NCBI RefSeq assembly: GCF_007751035.1
Contig: NZ_CP036433.1
Span: 6,863,001 to 6,927,000, forward strand
DNA: 64,000 nucleotides
Reading direction: 5' to 3'
From: Lignipirellula cremea
Lineage (GTDB): Bacteria > Planctomycetota > Planctomycetia > Pirellulales > Pirellulaceae
Shown here: positions 27,799 through 36,970 of the stretch, piece after piece
Layout: each line of letters begins with the position of its first letter
Position numbering within the stretch: the stretch's first letter is position 1
Notes under the pieces: generated by a model
What the model saw: only the letters and a program-made list of their open reading frames with translations
Told to the model about the DNA's origin: nothing
Database searches by the model: none
Translations under genes and position numbers: made by a program

Positions 27799-29010
27799 TT
27801 AATTCGCCGTGAACTGCAGAATTCGCACCGCATGACCGCTGCTGGCGGGGTTTTTATCGGCAGCGATTCGCAAGCGCAAGGAGTGGGTCCCGGGCTCGAG
27901 TTCATCGGCGAACATCACGGTTCTTGGGTAGTGCAGCCCTTTGCTGTAATGGTGATACAGGTCAAATTTTTCGAACGGGCCGCCGTCGATGCTGGCTTCC
28001 ACAGCGCCGGCGTCGGGACCGGCCAGCAGGTAGGCGCCAATCGCGCGTCCTTCAAACGCCAGCGAGAACTCAGCCCCGGCCTGGTCGGCGCAGAGCAGCT
28101 TCTGCTCGAGAAAACGTCCCCGGCAGGATCCCGGCAGCTTCTTCCAGTCGGGCGTATGCAGTTGCCAGGGGGCGGTAAACTTCGCTTCCGCCGGACTGAC
28201 GAAACGACCGGCCGCATAGCTCGCTTCGTCCAGCATCGCCGGCAATGGCGCCGCCGGCGTGGGGGTTGCCGGTGCGTCGCCCTGCCAGGCCTGGCTGAGC
28301 ATGTCGATGATCAGATCGGCCGCCAGGCGGTTGCCAGGCAGTTTGGGATGGGTGCCGCCGTACGTTTCCCAGGTCAAATCGCCCCGCTGGATCCGCTCGG
28401 CCACTTCCTTCGCCAGGTTGACGCTCGACACCCCATAGTGCCGCGCGACCTTCTCATGGGCGGCAATCGGAACGGGCGTCTTGCCGGCCGTCAAAGCGTC
28501 GCGCATGTCGGGATTCACAAAATACGTGACGACAATCTCCGCCTGGGGGTGGTGCAGGAGCGTATGCCGCAGGATCCCCTCCAGGCCGCGGATGCATTCT
28601 TCGCGAGTGTGGTGGGCGTCCTGGTCGTCGTTGACGGCAAACTCGACAAAGAACAGATCGACCGGCCCCTGGCTCAGCACGTCACGTTCCAGGCGAAAGG
28701 CGCCCGTCGTGGAACAGGTGGACGAGATCCCGGCCGCCGTCACGGTGAATTCGGTGTCTGGAAAGCGCTCCTTCAGCCAGTCGGCTAGCAACGGACGATA
28801 GCCTTCCATTTCGGTAATGGAGCCGCCGATGAACGCCACATGCCCTTTTTTTGTCTTTTCGAACCGATCGCGGGCGCGGGAGAAATCGCTTCGTCCGTGC
28901 ACGTTGCTGGTCTTTTTAGACGCGGCGGCCGGAGCTTCCGTCGCCGTCGCAACAGCAGCTCCCAGCAAAATCCAGACAGCACACAACGGCAGGCAGCAGG
29001 TAACAGACAT
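27799..29010 (-). CDS. Secreted SGNH/GDSL hydrolase
   Basis: 403 residues starting with a signal peptide (CCLPLCAVWILLGAAVATATEA). SGNH blocks: FIGGSITEMEGY (Ser), a Gly in TAAGISST, VEFAVNDDQ (Asn) and the late GGTHPKLPGN (Asp/His replaced as THP). Family members in Planctomycetes are esterases acting on acylated polysaccharides. The C-terminal 130 residues look like a beta-rich carbohydrate-binding or lectin-like domain. A 17-base tandem repeat lies 13-46 bases before the start. Confidence 0.85.
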   Translation of the reverse strand: MSVTCCLPLCAVWILLGAAVATATEAPAAASKKTSNVHGRSDFSRARDRFEKTKKGHVAFIGGSITEMEGYRPLLADWLKERFPDTEFTVTAAGISSTCSTTGAFRLERDVLSQGPVDLFFVEFAVNDDQDAHHTREECIRGLEGILRHTLLHHPQAEIVVTYFVNPDMRDALTAGKTPVPIAAHEKVARHYGVSSVNLAKEVAERIQRGDLTWETYGGTHPKLPGNRLAADLIIDMLSQAWQGDAPATPTPAAPLPAMLDEASYAAGRFVSPAEAKFTAPWQLHTPDWKKLPGSCRGRFLEQKLLCADQAGAEFSLAFEGRAIGAYLLAGPDAGAVEASIDGGPFEKFDLYHHYSKGLHYPRTVMFADELEPGTHSLRLRIAADKNPASSGHAVRILQFTAN

Positions 29011-29022
29011 CGAAACACTCCC

Positions 29023-29056
29023 AGTATCAGCGAAGGCAAAGTATCAGCGAAGGCAA
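29023..29056. repeat. 17-base tandem duplication before the SGNH hydrolase gene
   Basis: AGTATCAGCGAAGGCAA occurs twice without a gap (29023-29039, 29040-29056), in the 5' leader of the minus-strand gene starting at 29010. Confidence 0.9.
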
Positions 29057-29303
29057 AGCGGGCAGTTATCAGGGAGAATTGATTCTAAACGGCCCGCGCC
29101 GGCCTCGCGAGTCTGCCAGCCGGCAGGAAACGGCTCGCAGTCGACGCCGAAAACACAGGAGGCCGGAACCGAACGGATTATCCCCTCTGTTATCAGGCGC
29201 GGACAATTTCCCGAAATCGGCCAGGCCGGAAAGGTTCGGGCTAGCATACGGTCTCCCCGAGGCGCACAATGCGGACAGGTTCTTGTCACATTAAGAGGGT
29301 TTT

Positions 29304-30005
29304 ATGTCAAAAATCGGTGAGCTGCCGGTCCTGCAGACAACGAAACTCGTGGAGCAAACGGTCGTCTGCTTGCGGGATCGCATCCTGCAGGGAGATTACC
29401 TGGCGGGAGACCTCTTGCCGTCCCAGGGAGCTCTGTGCGAAGAGCTGGGCGTATCGCGAAGCGTTATCCGCGAGGCGATGCGGACCCTGCAGTCGCTGGG
29501 ATTGCTTGATGTCTCGCAGGGACGCCGGCCTTCGGTGCGGCCGGCCGAACCGAGCGCCGTGATTGAAACGCTCGGCATGCTGGTCGCCCGTTCCGATTTG
29601 TCGATGACCGACCTGATCGAAGTACGGCGCCCTCTGGAAGTCGAAATCGCCGGACTGGCTGCCCTGCGACGAACCGACCCGCAACTGCAGAAAATGGAGA
29701 TCGCAATCCGCGACCAGCGAGCCGCCCGCGATGTGGCCCAGCAGGCGGCGTGCGATCTGCGTTTCCACCAGGTACTGGTCGAAGCCAGCGGCAACGCCCT
29801 GTTTGGGATCGTGCTCAACGTGCTGGCGGAAATGTTACGCCGGTCCCGGCGGCAAACCCTGCAGCACAGCGGGGTTGAGGTCGCCCTGTTTCATCACCAG
29901 CGAATCCTCGACGCCGTCGCTGCCAGCGACGAACAACAGGCCCGCCAGGCGATGGCCGCCCACATTCTGCAGACGCTTGACGACTTGAAGGCCGGCAACC
30001 CCTGA
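29304..30005 (+). CDS. GntR-family (FadR subgroup) transcription regulator
   Basis: 233 residues; GAGGG 4-5 bases before the ATG. Winged helix: LRDRILQGDYLAGDLLPSQ, LCEELGVSRSVIREAMRTLQSLGLL. The helical FCD ligand domain covers residues 85-225 (LIEVRRPLEVEIAGLAA, DLRFHQVLVEASGN, FHHQRILDAVAASD), with the Asp/His set that binds a metal. The ligand is probably a carboxylic acid. Divergent from the SGNH hydrolase gene, which it might control; no clear operator palindrome found. Confidence 0.93.
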   Translation: MSKIGELPVLQTTKLVEQTVVCLRDRILQGDYLAGDLLPSQGALCEELGVSRSVIREAMRTLQSLGLLDVSQGRRPSVRPAEPSAVIETLGMLVARSDLSMTDLIEVRRPLEVEIAGLAALRRTDPQLQKMEIAIRDQRAARDVAQQAACDLRFHQVLVEASGNALFGIVLNVLAEMLRRSRRQTLQHSGVEVALFHHQRILDAVAASDEQQARQAMAAHILQTLDDLKAGNP

Positions 30006-30057
30006 CCGCCGCCAGGGGGCCAGGCACGGCGACGCTTCGAAACGCACGTCCCGCCGG

Positions 30058-30074
30058 GTAAGCCTTCGGCTTAC
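30058..30074. terminator. Hairpin between convergent genes
   Basis: GTAAGCC-TTC-GGCTTAC, a perfect 7-bp stem with a 3-base loop, flanked by CCGG/CCGG that could extend it. It lies between the ends of the GntR gene and the RNA methyltransferase gene. No strong T-run. Confidence 0.45.
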
Positions 30075-30091
30075 TCTCCCGGTTCTGCTGT

Positions 30092-31051
30092 TTACTCTTC
30101 CTTGCGAATCCGGCAAACGAAAAACGTTTCGTAAAAGATCGACGGAGTGATTCGCACAGCGTGCTCCAGCCGCTTGTCAAACCGCCGATTCTCCCAGCCC
30201 GTGACGCCGGGCCGGCCGCCGGGCAGGTCGATCCCAATCGGCTCCAGCGTAGCGGTCGGACAAATGCGCAACAGTCGATCGACGGGGGCTTCGTTCTCTT
30301 CCGGCGCCAGCGTACAGGTGGAATAAACCAGCACCCCGCCGGGCCGCAGCAGTTTGAACGCCTCCGACAGCATTTTCTCCTGCAGCCGGGCGAACTTCCG
30401 GATTCGGGCCAGCGACCAGAAGCGAAGCGCTCTGGGATGGTTGAGATCAATCATTCCTTCGCCGCTGCATTGCGCGTCGAGCAGGATGCGATCAAAGGTT
30501 TCGTCCAGATGCTTGGTCAGGTACTGCCCCGGATAGTCGGTGATCTGTTCCGCTTTCACATGGAACTGGGCGACCACTTCGCGCAACTTGTCGATGCGCG
30601 GCTGGATCGAATCATTCAGCCACAACCGGCACTGGTTCCCGGTCCGGGAAGCAATGTCCGACGACTTGCCGCCGGGCGCCGCACAGACGTCCAGGATCGA
30701 CTCGCCCGGCTGCGGGTCCAGTATGGCGACAGGCGCCAGGCTGGAAGCATTCTGCAGGTAAGTGTAGCCCTGCTCAAAAAACGCCGACTGCGACACGGCC
30801 TTTTTATCGCTCAGCAAATGCCAGGCGTCGTCCCGCCAGGGAATCGGCTCCAGTTCCACCTCAGCCTGTTCCAGCCGGGCGAAAATTTCCGGAACCGAGA
30901 TCTCCGTCAGACGGTTGATGCGCAGGCTCGACTGCAGCTCAATATGAAACGCCTCTTCCGCCCGATGTCGATCGATATCGAGAATTTTCCCGACGCGGGC
31001 CAGGAACTCGCGGCGTTTACGGTCTTCAAAATCGCGTGCAGATTTATTCAT
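30092..31051 (-). CDS. RsmB/F-type (NOL1/NOP2/Sun) RNA cytosine-5 methyltransferase
   Basis: 319 residues. SAM-binding motif LDVCAAPGGKSSDIA, motif IV LDAQCSGEGM (usual DAPCSGEG, with Gln replacing Pro) and motif VI YSTCTLAPEENE with the catalytic cysteine. It probably methylates rRNA or tRNA cytosine. There is no NusB-like or PUA extension, so it is shorter than E. coli RsmB or RsmF. It ends facing the GntR gene and lies just downstream of the repeat-rich membrane protein gene on the same strand (5-base gap). Confidence 0.92.
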   Translation of the reverse strand: MNKSARDFEDRKRREFLARVGKILDIDRHRAEEAFHIELQSSLRINRLTEISVPEIFARLEQAEVELEPIPWRDDAWHLLSDKKAVSQSAFFEQGYTYLQNASSLAPVAILDPQPGESILDVCAAPGGKSSDIASRTGNQCRLWLNDSIQPRIDKLREVVAQFHVKAEQITDYPGQYLTKHLDETFDRILLDAQCSGEGMIDLNHPRALRFWSLARIRKFARLQEKMLSEAFKLLRPGGVLVYSTCTLAPEENEAPVDRLLRICPTATLEPIGIDLPGGRPGVTGWENRRFDKRLEHAVRITPSIFYETFFVCRIRKEE

Positions 31052-31056
31052 CGCCG

Positions 31057-32259
31057 CTAGTGTAGCGGAACGGCGGGAAACATCGCTACGGCCGCACCAA
31101 CGGACCGTGCTGAAGGGACCTCCGCCGAAACGCCAGAAACGCCTGGCCCGGCCGACACGGCGGCGTGTACGAACCGGACGGCGGCGGAGCCAATAGTGTC
31201 AGCAGTCGGCAGCGCTCGTCCAGGGGCCTGGTTCAAATGGAAAGTCCGCGGTCGGACGGGCTGCTGGATGCCGTTCCGCGGAAACGGATGGCGTTTCTTT
31301 TCCTGCTTCACCTTCCCCACGACAAGCAGAGCCACGCCGCATAACAACAGCACGGCGAGCAAACCGGCGCCCGCCACAGCCGCCACGATCCACAGCCACT
31401 TGCCGTTCCGCAAGCGCTGGACCTCCAGCGGCACATAGGTGTGGGAGTAAACACCGCCGCCATGGTGCGTCCCATAACGTTTGGTATTTTCATAAGCCTG
31501 GGCCGCCACGTTGGCCATGCTGGGCGCCTCGCCATGATTGGACGCCGCCGTCAGGTCAATGCCAGGCATGCCTCCGCCTCCGCCCACGGGAGGACCGTAA
31601 CCACCGCCCGCCGGCGGACCGTAACTTCCGCCAGTTGGAGGGCCATAGCCGCCACCAGCAGGCGGACCATAACCGCCGCCCTTTGGCGGACCATAGCCGC
31701 CGCCTGTCGGCGGACCGTAATTACCACCAGGCGGGCCGTAACCACCAGCAGGCGCGCCCTGACCAGGCGGTTTGCCAGGGCTGGACGCTGGCGGATAACT
31801 CGAGGATGCCGCGTAGCTGGAGGATGCCGGTTTGCCGCCGGCGCCGAACCGGGCGCGAATGCTGTCCCGCCCCAGAACGATCAGCGTGTAGATCCCCAGG
31901 GCGGTTCCCACCGGCATCTGCAGACAGATCAGCATGCTGGTCGTCCGGCAAAGCCCGTATCCCTGCAGGGTCGAGAAGCGGCGGGCGACCATGATGCTCA
32001 GCGTCAGCGTGACGGCGAAAAACACCGCGGCGAACACGCATGTCAAAAACATGACCAGAGGAGCGAACGTCGCCACCTCCTGGCCCCGGTGGTGCTGTTG
32101 GGCCATGCCGCGGGCCGCGAAAAAAATCAGGCCGTTGATCCCTCCCATCAGGAGAAACGCCAGCAGAAAAACTCCCTGGAACGCCGCATAGAGATACCAG
32201 AACATCCCCAGCCGGTTCAGGTCGTGAGCATCCTGGTTCTGGGAAATGCCGTAACTCAT
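31057..32259 (-). CDS. Membrane protein with GYGPP repeats
   Basis: 400 residues from the ATG at 32259. The N-terminal 125 residues have three membrane helices and end VLGRDSIRARFG. Then comes a low-complexity region with about eight copies of the unit GGYGPPxG (about residues 155-225), a linker, one more helix (WLWIVAAVAGAGLLAVLLLCGVALLVV, split in two parts here) and a Pro/Arg-rich tail. The N-terminal part is clearly paralogous to the next gene upstream (VPVGT.L.I.TLVVL motif shared). No known function; the Gly/Tyr/Pro repeats suggest a disordered, self-associating segment. Confidence 0.8.
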   Translation of the reverse strand: MSYGISQNQDAHDLNRLGMFWYLYAAFQGVFLLAFLLMGGINGLIFFAARGMAQQHHRGQEVATFAPLVMFLTCVFAAVFFAVTLTLSIMVARRFSTLQGYGLCRTTSMLICLQMPVGTALGIYTLIVLGRDSIRARFGAGGKPASSSYAASSSYPPASSPGKPPGQGAPAGGYGPPGGNYGPPTGGGYGPPKGGGYGPPAGGGYGPPTGGSYGPPAGGGYGPPVGGGGGMPGIDLTAASNHGEAPSMANVAAQAYENTKRYGTHHGGGVYSHTYVPLEVQRLRNGKWLWIVAAVAGAGLLAVLLLCGVALLVVGKVKQEKKRHPFPRNGIQQPVRPRTFHLNQAPGRALPTADTIGSAAVRFVHAAVSAGPGVSGVSAEVPSARSVGAAVAMFPAVPLH

Positions 32260-32437
32260 CCCGATTTTTCCCCGTTTCAAATGCCATCGCTTGCAAAAGG
32301 GATTACAAAATTCCGCCCGTAATCACATCCGCAGTATTAAAGAACAACGCGCAGAAAACAACCAGATTCAGAAAGAAACAAACTCTCGAAATGGCTGTTC
32401 TGCGGCGAAACCACCGGAGCCTATACATGGGCCTGCT

Positions 32438-32899
32438 TTAGCCTGTCGAGGGTGGATCGCCCGCCGCTGCCGGAGAACCGTCGGCTACGCCAAACAGAGC
32501 GCGAACGCCGCCCCTGCTCAGGACCACGAGCGTGAAGATCGCCAGGATCGTTCCCACCGGAACCACCAGGCAGTTGAGTGCGGCAACGACCTGGCAGAAC
32601 CCATAGCGATTTTGCCGGGAGAGACAGCGAGCGACCAGGAAACTCAAGGCAACGTGGAGGGAACCCAGCAGCACGCCCGTCACGAAAACCACGAACGGCG
32701 TCGTGGCACTGGCGTTAAACCTAAAGCCACCGCCTAAAAACCACACGAGCTTCAGCCCCACGACCACGACCAGCACCAGAATTGGGATCGCGTGGATCGC
32801 CGCAAACAGATACCAGAACACGCTCAGCCATTTCAGTTTGCTCATGTCCTGGTGGGAGGTGCTGCCATCACTCAGTGCTTTTTGCCCCGTTTCGATCAT
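32438..32899 (-). CDS. Small membrane protein, paralogue of the downstream gene
   Basis: 153 residues from the ATG at 32899; an in-frame upstream start would add 34 residues. Three to four membrane helices. FWYLFAAIHAIPIL, LVARCLSRQNRYGFCQ and PVGTILAIFTLVVLSRGGVRALFG align with FWYLYAAFQGVFLL, MVARRFSTLQGYGLCR and PVGTALGIYTLIVLGRDSIRARFG of the gene at 31057-32259. It lacks the GYGPP region. The two probably arose by tandem duplication. Function unknown. Confidence 0.8.
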   Translation of the reverse strand: MIETGQKALSDGSTSHQDMSKLKWLSVFWYLFAAIHAIPILVLVVVVGLKLVWFLGGGFRFNASATTPFVVFVTGVLLGSLHVALSFLVARCLSRQNRYGFCQVVAALNCLVVPVGTILAIFTLVVLSRGGVRALFGVADGSPAAAGDPPSTG

Positions 32900-33080
32900 G
32901 TTCGCTTGCGCCAATAGTTGCGGAAATCTAACGTAAAAAACACCTTGCGCAGTATCAAAGATCAATCGCGTGAGAACAACCTTCTCCTTTGATACCCGCA
33001 CGCCCTGTCCTGCTGCTGCGCGGCCATTGCCTGGCCCACGGGATCGTTTCCCCTGGCCGCTCCAGGGATTTTAGCGAGGC

Positions 33081-33929
33081 CTACACCAGCGGCGGTTTCA
33101 AACGGCCCTGCAGCAACAGCACGAACAGACCGGCCGTGACCAGATCGGCCGTGGCGCCTGGGTTCCGGCGGTGGTGGTCGGATCGCAGCCAGAAGTCGAG
33201 ATCGCCGATCGCCTGCAGATAAGCGGGCGAATCGGGATCGCCGCAGGCCAGAACCTGCCGGGCCAGGGCGGACGCTTTGTTGGCGATATCCGCCCCGCAT
33301 TTCCGCAGGATCAGCGTGTCGGCGTGCGCTCCCAGCAAACGCAGATGGGCATGCACAATGCAGGTGGTCAGCGGCCAGCCCTGTGCGGCGGCGTCTTCGA
33401 TCCAGACCGCCGCCTCCTGGAAGACTTCGTGGAAAGAATTGGCGTACTGCCTGGCCACCAGATCCCGATCGGCCGCCAGCGACATCGCGGTGAGCAAATC
33501 CTCCGGCGGGTCGTCGTTGACATCCATCTCGTCGACCTTCCCCAGACCGCCTGGCACGGCCAGACGAATCGCCTGCCACGTCCAATGGGCGTCGTCCGGC
33601 GTCAACGAAGCCAGCACCTGACCGACGCCGCCCTGCAGATCCACATCGCCGGCCGCTTTGGCCAGCGGAGCCAGCAGCAGGGCGATCCCCAGATTGGTAT
33701 TGCTGGCGACCATGGTGCGGGTGGCGGAGACCGCTCGATAGATCGCCTGGCCGACGCCGATCTCGGCCGCTTGTGCGATCGACGGCGCGGCGACTACGGC
33801 GCTGATGGCGAAGTGTGTAAAGGTGACGTCTTCAAAGTCGGCCCCCCGATGCACATTACCGACCTTGGGGGCGGTTGCTTCCAGCAGGCAGGCCAGGGCC
33901 GCCGCTTGTTCCACAGAAAGATCACTCAC
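33081..33929 (-). CDS. Triphosphoribosyl-dephospho-CoA synthase-like protein (CitG family)
   Basis: 282 residues. CitG-family landmarks: ACLLEATAPKVGNVHRGADF, ATRTMVASNTNLGIALLLAPLA and DFWLRSDHHRRNPGATADLVTAGLF (cited in short parts: TAPKVGNVHR, NTNLG, NPGATADL). Citrate lyase or malonate decarboxylase genes, which use this enzyme's classical product, are absent. In methylotrophs and Planctomycetes, related proteins (COG1767) occur with tetrahydromethanopterin genes, so a role in that cofactor's synthesis is likelier. Its ATG overlaps the stop of the dehalogenase-like gene by 4 bases. Confidence 0.83.
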   Translation of the reverse strand: MSDLSVEQAAALACLLEATAPKVGNVHRGADFEDVTFTHFAISAVVAAPSIAQAAEIGVGQAIYRAVSATRTMVASNTNLGIALLLAPLAKAAGDVDLQGGVGQVLASLTPDDAHWTWQAIRLAVPGGLGKVDEMDVNDDPPEDLLTAMSLAADRDLVARQYANSFHEVFQEAAVWIEDAAAQGWPLTTCIVHAHLRLLGAHADTLILRKCGADIANKASALARQVLACGDPDSPAYLQAIGDLDFWLRSDHHRRNPGATADLVTAGLFVLLLQGRLKPPLV

Positions 33930-34927
33930 GAGACGTCCCCCGTCGGCGGCATGGCGGAAGAGCGGGGCGAACCGGCCAGCGGATGGCGTTCCAGGAAACG
34001 GGCGACGTCCTCGATGACCCGCTCGGTGGCGTCCTCGATCACGTAATGGCCCGCATCGTCAATCCGGTCGGTTTCCGCCTGGGGGAAACTCAAGAGCAAC
34101 CGCTCCAGGCATTCCGGCCGGAAGCACCAGTCCTTCATCCCCCAGATCATCATTGTGGGACGGTCGTTCAGCGACGGCAGACCCGCTTCGATCTCTTCCA
34201 GCACGGCGTGCGTAGGGTGCCGCCGGGTAAGGGGAATATCGGCCACAAACCGGGCAATGGCCCGGCGATTCGACCACGTATCATACGGAGCCAGCAGGCC
34301 CGCTTTGACCGCCGGCGAAAGACTTTCCGGGTGCTCGACCGCCATCGATAACGCGGCCCGGGCAAACAGGTTCAGTCCCTGCATGGCCCAGGGACCAACC
34401 ACCGGCGTGCGGCACACGCGAATCCGCAGCGGCATGAACGGCGGCGGAAAGGCGCCCGTGTTGAACAGCACCAGCCGGGCAATCCGCTGGGGAGCCCGCA
34501 AGGCGGCGCCCAGGCCAATCGCTCCGCCCCAGTCATGAACCAGCAGCGTGATGTTCTGCAGGTTGAGTTTCTCCCACAGCGCCACGAGATTATCGATATG
34601 CGACTGCAGCGTGTAAGGAAAGTCGGCCGGTTTGTCGCTCAGGCCGCAGCCCATATGGTCCGGCGCGATCGTACGATACTGGTCGCGAAACGCCAGCACC
34701 AGGTTGCGCCAATAAAAAGACCAGGTGGGGTTTCCATGCACCATCACCAGCGGTTCGGCGTGGGGGTCGCCTTCATCGAGATAATGGTATTTCTGTCCGG
34801 CCAGGTCGAGAAAATGCGACTCAAACGGGTATAGGGGGCGCCAGTCGGGATGCACAGGTATTCGCAGGGGAAGGGGGAGTTCGTTTTCCTCGCGAGTATA
34901 CCGATCCCGGGCCGATAGTGCTATCAT
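33926..34927 (-). CDS. Alpha/beta hydrolase, haloalkane dehalogenase-like
   Basis: 333 residues from the ATG at 34927; a GTG at 34855 is another possible start, since the first 24 residues are outside the fold. HGNPTWSFYWRNL (oxyanion region), nucleophile elbow LLVHDWGGAIG (Asp nucleophile followed by Trp, as in haloalkane dehalogenases), WGMKDWCF for the acid, and DDAGHYVIED for the base. An Asp nucleophile fits dehalogenase or epoxide hydrolase chemistry rather than esterase. Substrate cannot be named. Translationally coupled to the CitG-like gene. Confidence 0.85.
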   Translation of the reverse strand: MIALSARDRYTREENELPLPLRIPVHPDWRPLYPFESHFLDLAGQKYHYLDEGDPHAEPLVMVHGNPTWSFYWRNLVLAFRDQYRTIAPDHMGCGLSDKPADFPYTLQSHIDNLVALWEKLNLQNITLLVHDWGGAIGLGAALRAPQRIARLVLFNTGAFPPPFMPLRIRVCRTPVVGPWAMQGLNLFARAALSMAVEHPESLSPAVKAGLLAPYDTWSNRRAIARFVADIPLTRRHPTHAVLEEIEAGLPSLNDRPTMMIWGMKDWCFRPECLERLLLSFPQAETDRIDDAGHYVIEDATERVIEDVARFLERHPLAGSPRSSAMPPTGDVS

Positions 34928-34971
34928 CGTGCCGCGAGGAGAATTTGCACCGCACCAGAAAAGGAACCACC

Positions 34972-36210
34972 ATGCACCCCCAGGAATCGCAACTTTCTTC
35001 GACCCTTTCTGTCTCCCAGACCGCGCTGGCTCGCCGGCGTTTTCTGCAGCTTTCGGCGACTGCGGCCGTCGGCGTGCTGGCGGCTCCGCTCCGCAGCGTC
35101 CTCGCCCAGCGCACCCTGCCGACGACGCCCAGCTTTGCCGGGACCGATCTGATCGTCCACGGCCAGGATCCGCCCAATGCCGAACCGGCCCTGGAGCACC
35201 TGCTGGAATCCTGGATCACCCCCAACAAATATTTCTACGTTCGCAGCCATGCGCCGTCGCCAAAAATTGATCGAAAAACCTTCCGGCTGCAGGTCAGCGG
35301 CCTGGTCGAACGGGAACTTTCGCTCAGCGCCGACGAACTGGCCGACGCCGAAAAATTCCCCCAGCACGAAGTCACCGCGACCATGACCTGTGCGGGCAAC
35401 CGTCGGGCCGAATACAACGCCATTAACAAGGTCGGCGGCGTGCAATGGGGCGCCGGAGCCATCGGTAACGCCAAATGGGGCGGAGCCGCCCTGGCCGATC
35501 TTCTCAAAGCGGCCGGGGTGAAAGAAGGGGCGAAGCACGTCTGGTTTGAAGGCGTCGACGAAATCAGCCACAACGGCGGCATCATCGGCTTCGGCGGGTC
35601 GATCCCGCTGGAAACGGCCCTCGGCCAGCCACAGGCGCCGGCCCTCGTCGCCCAGACCATGAACGGCGAACCGCTTACCGCCGACCACGGCTTCCCATTG
35701 CGGACCGTGGTGCCTGGCTTTATTGGCGCCCGAAGCGTGAAGTGGCTGGGAAAAATCGTCGTCAGCGATCGTCCTTCGCCCAATCACTATCTGGCGACCG
35801 CGTACAAGCTGGTGCAGGAAGGAACCGACGCCGAATGGGAATCCGCCGAGCCGTTGTACCGCTTCCCGCTCAACTCGGTCATCTGCAGCCCGGCCGCAGG
35901 AGCGACCGTCAAACCAGGTGAGATCGAAGTGGCCGGCTACGCCCTGCCCAGCGGCGGACCCAACACGATTGAAAGGGTGGAAGTCGCCACCAACGACGGC
36001 CGCATTTTCCGTCCCGCCACCCTGCTGGACCTGTCGCTGCCGTACTGCTGGCGGTTCTGGAAAGCGACCGTCCCCGTTACCCCGCGGACGAAAGAGATCG
36101 TGGTGCGAGCCATCGATTCCGCCGGCAATCGCCAGCCGCGGAAAATGACCTGGAACCTCAAAGGCTACATGAACAACAGCCTGTACCACTCCCCCCTGCA
36201 GGTCGAGTAA
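34972..36210 (+). CDS. Sulfite-oxidase-family molybdoenzyme, Tat-exported
   Basis: 412 residues from the ATG at 34972 (AAAGGAA 8 bases upstream). Tat signal ARRRFLQLSATAAVGVL. The molybdopterin domain has VTATMTCAGNRR, whose Cys should ligate Mo, followed by GAIGNAKWGGAAL and FPLRTVVPGFIGARSVKWL (cited in part). A C-terminal Ig-like dimerisation domain follows (INSVICSPAAG-like region, VEVATNDGR, WNLKGYMNN). There is no heme domain. It should oxidise sulfite or a related sulfur compound in the periplasm. It is divergent from the dehalogenase-like gene; the mobB gene lies 4 kb away. Confidence 0.92.
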   Translation: MHPQESQLSSTLSVSQTALARRRFLQLSATAAVGVLAAPLRSVLAQRTLPTTPSFAGTDLIVHGQDPPNAEPALEHLLESWITPNKYFYVRSHAPSPKIDRKTFRLQVSGLVERELSLSADELADAEKFPQHEVTATMTCAGNRRAEYNAINKVGGVQWGAGAIGNAKWGGAALADLLKAAGVKEGAKHVWFEGVDEISHNGGIIGFGGSIPLETALGQPQAPALVAQTMNGEPLTADHGFPLRTVVPGFIGARSVKWLGKIVVSDRPSPNHYLATAYKLVQEGTDAEWESAEPLYRFPLNSVICSPAAGATVKPGEIEVAGYALPSGGPNTIERVEVATNDGRIFRPATLLDLSLPYCWRFWKATVPVTPRTKEIVVRAIDSAGNRQPRKMTWNLKGYMNNSLYHSPLQVE

Positions 36211-36561
36211 ACAGGTTCGATTGCTCCCAGCACGTCGCCGCCTCCCACTCTTACTCTTTATCTTACTCTTAATCCTCTGGGAGCGACGAATCGAACCGCC
36301 TGCGCTCGCTTGCCCTCTGTCAATTGATTGGATCAGCGTTCCTTGATCCGACCATCCCGCAGAGGCTCAACGCAGTCACCGCGAATTGCGTTCCGCCGCG
36401 TGGTGGACCTGGCGCCACTTTCTTCCCTGCCGGCCGGATTCCGTGTCCGCCGGTCGCCGGCAACGATGATTTCCTTGCAGAGGAGAAAAAACTGAAACAG
36501 ATCACGGCGATTCTCGCTCTCCGAAAGTAAGAACTCGCTACCGCAAAATGAGGACGCCAGA
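36211..36561. other. Intergenic region with a long hairpin
   Basis: 350 bases after the sulfite-oxidase-like gene. It contains the inverted repeat 36214-36297 and, in its loop, short CTTACTCTT repeats. Nothing else recognised. Confidence 0.5.
36214..36297. terminator. Long inverted repeat after the sulfite-oxidase-like gene
   Basis: Arm 36214-36230 (GGTTCGATTGCTCCCAG) pairs with 36277-36297 over 17 positions with a 4-base bulge; the loop is 46 bases. It begins 3 bases after the stop codon, so it may end transcription or protect the 3' end. Confidence 0.45.
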
Positions 36562-36756
36562 ATGAATCTCACCGAAAAACTGCGACTTCGCATCATCTGT
36601 CTGACTCTGGTCGCCTGCTTTCCCGCCGTGCTGGAACTGGCCGCCCTGACCATGCAACCGACCGCCGACGACAATCGCCAGGTGGTCGAGAATCTGGAAC
36701 CGGGCCAGCAAAGCTCCAGCGCCGCCCTGGAAGCATCGGACGACCGCCAGGCGTAA
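36562..36756 (+). CDS. Small single-membrane-segment protein
   Basis: 64 residues with GAGGA 8 bases before the ATG. A hydrophobic stretch (IICLTLVACFPAVLELAAL) follows a short basic N-terminus, and the tail is acidic and polar. It could be a secreted or membrane-anchored small protein. No family recognised. Confidence 0.5.
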   Translation: MNLTEKLRLRIICLTLVACFPAVLELAALTMQPTADDNRQVVENLEPGQQSSSAALEASDDRQA

Positions 36757-36970
36757 TTCGCCTGGGCGGAGGTCGTCGTTCTTCCTGGCGTCTCCGCGAA
36801 TCCTGCCCCGCGGCGTTCCCCAACGGGACCTCTGCCGGGACCGGCGAATCTTGACAGGCGCCCCTGGTTCCAGGCATGCTGGATCGCTGTCTGTTCGGCC
36901 CGCTTCTTCTCTCGCCTCCGCTGCGGCTGGCGATTCCCGTGCGAGCTGGCCCCCGATCCCAGGAGTCCCG

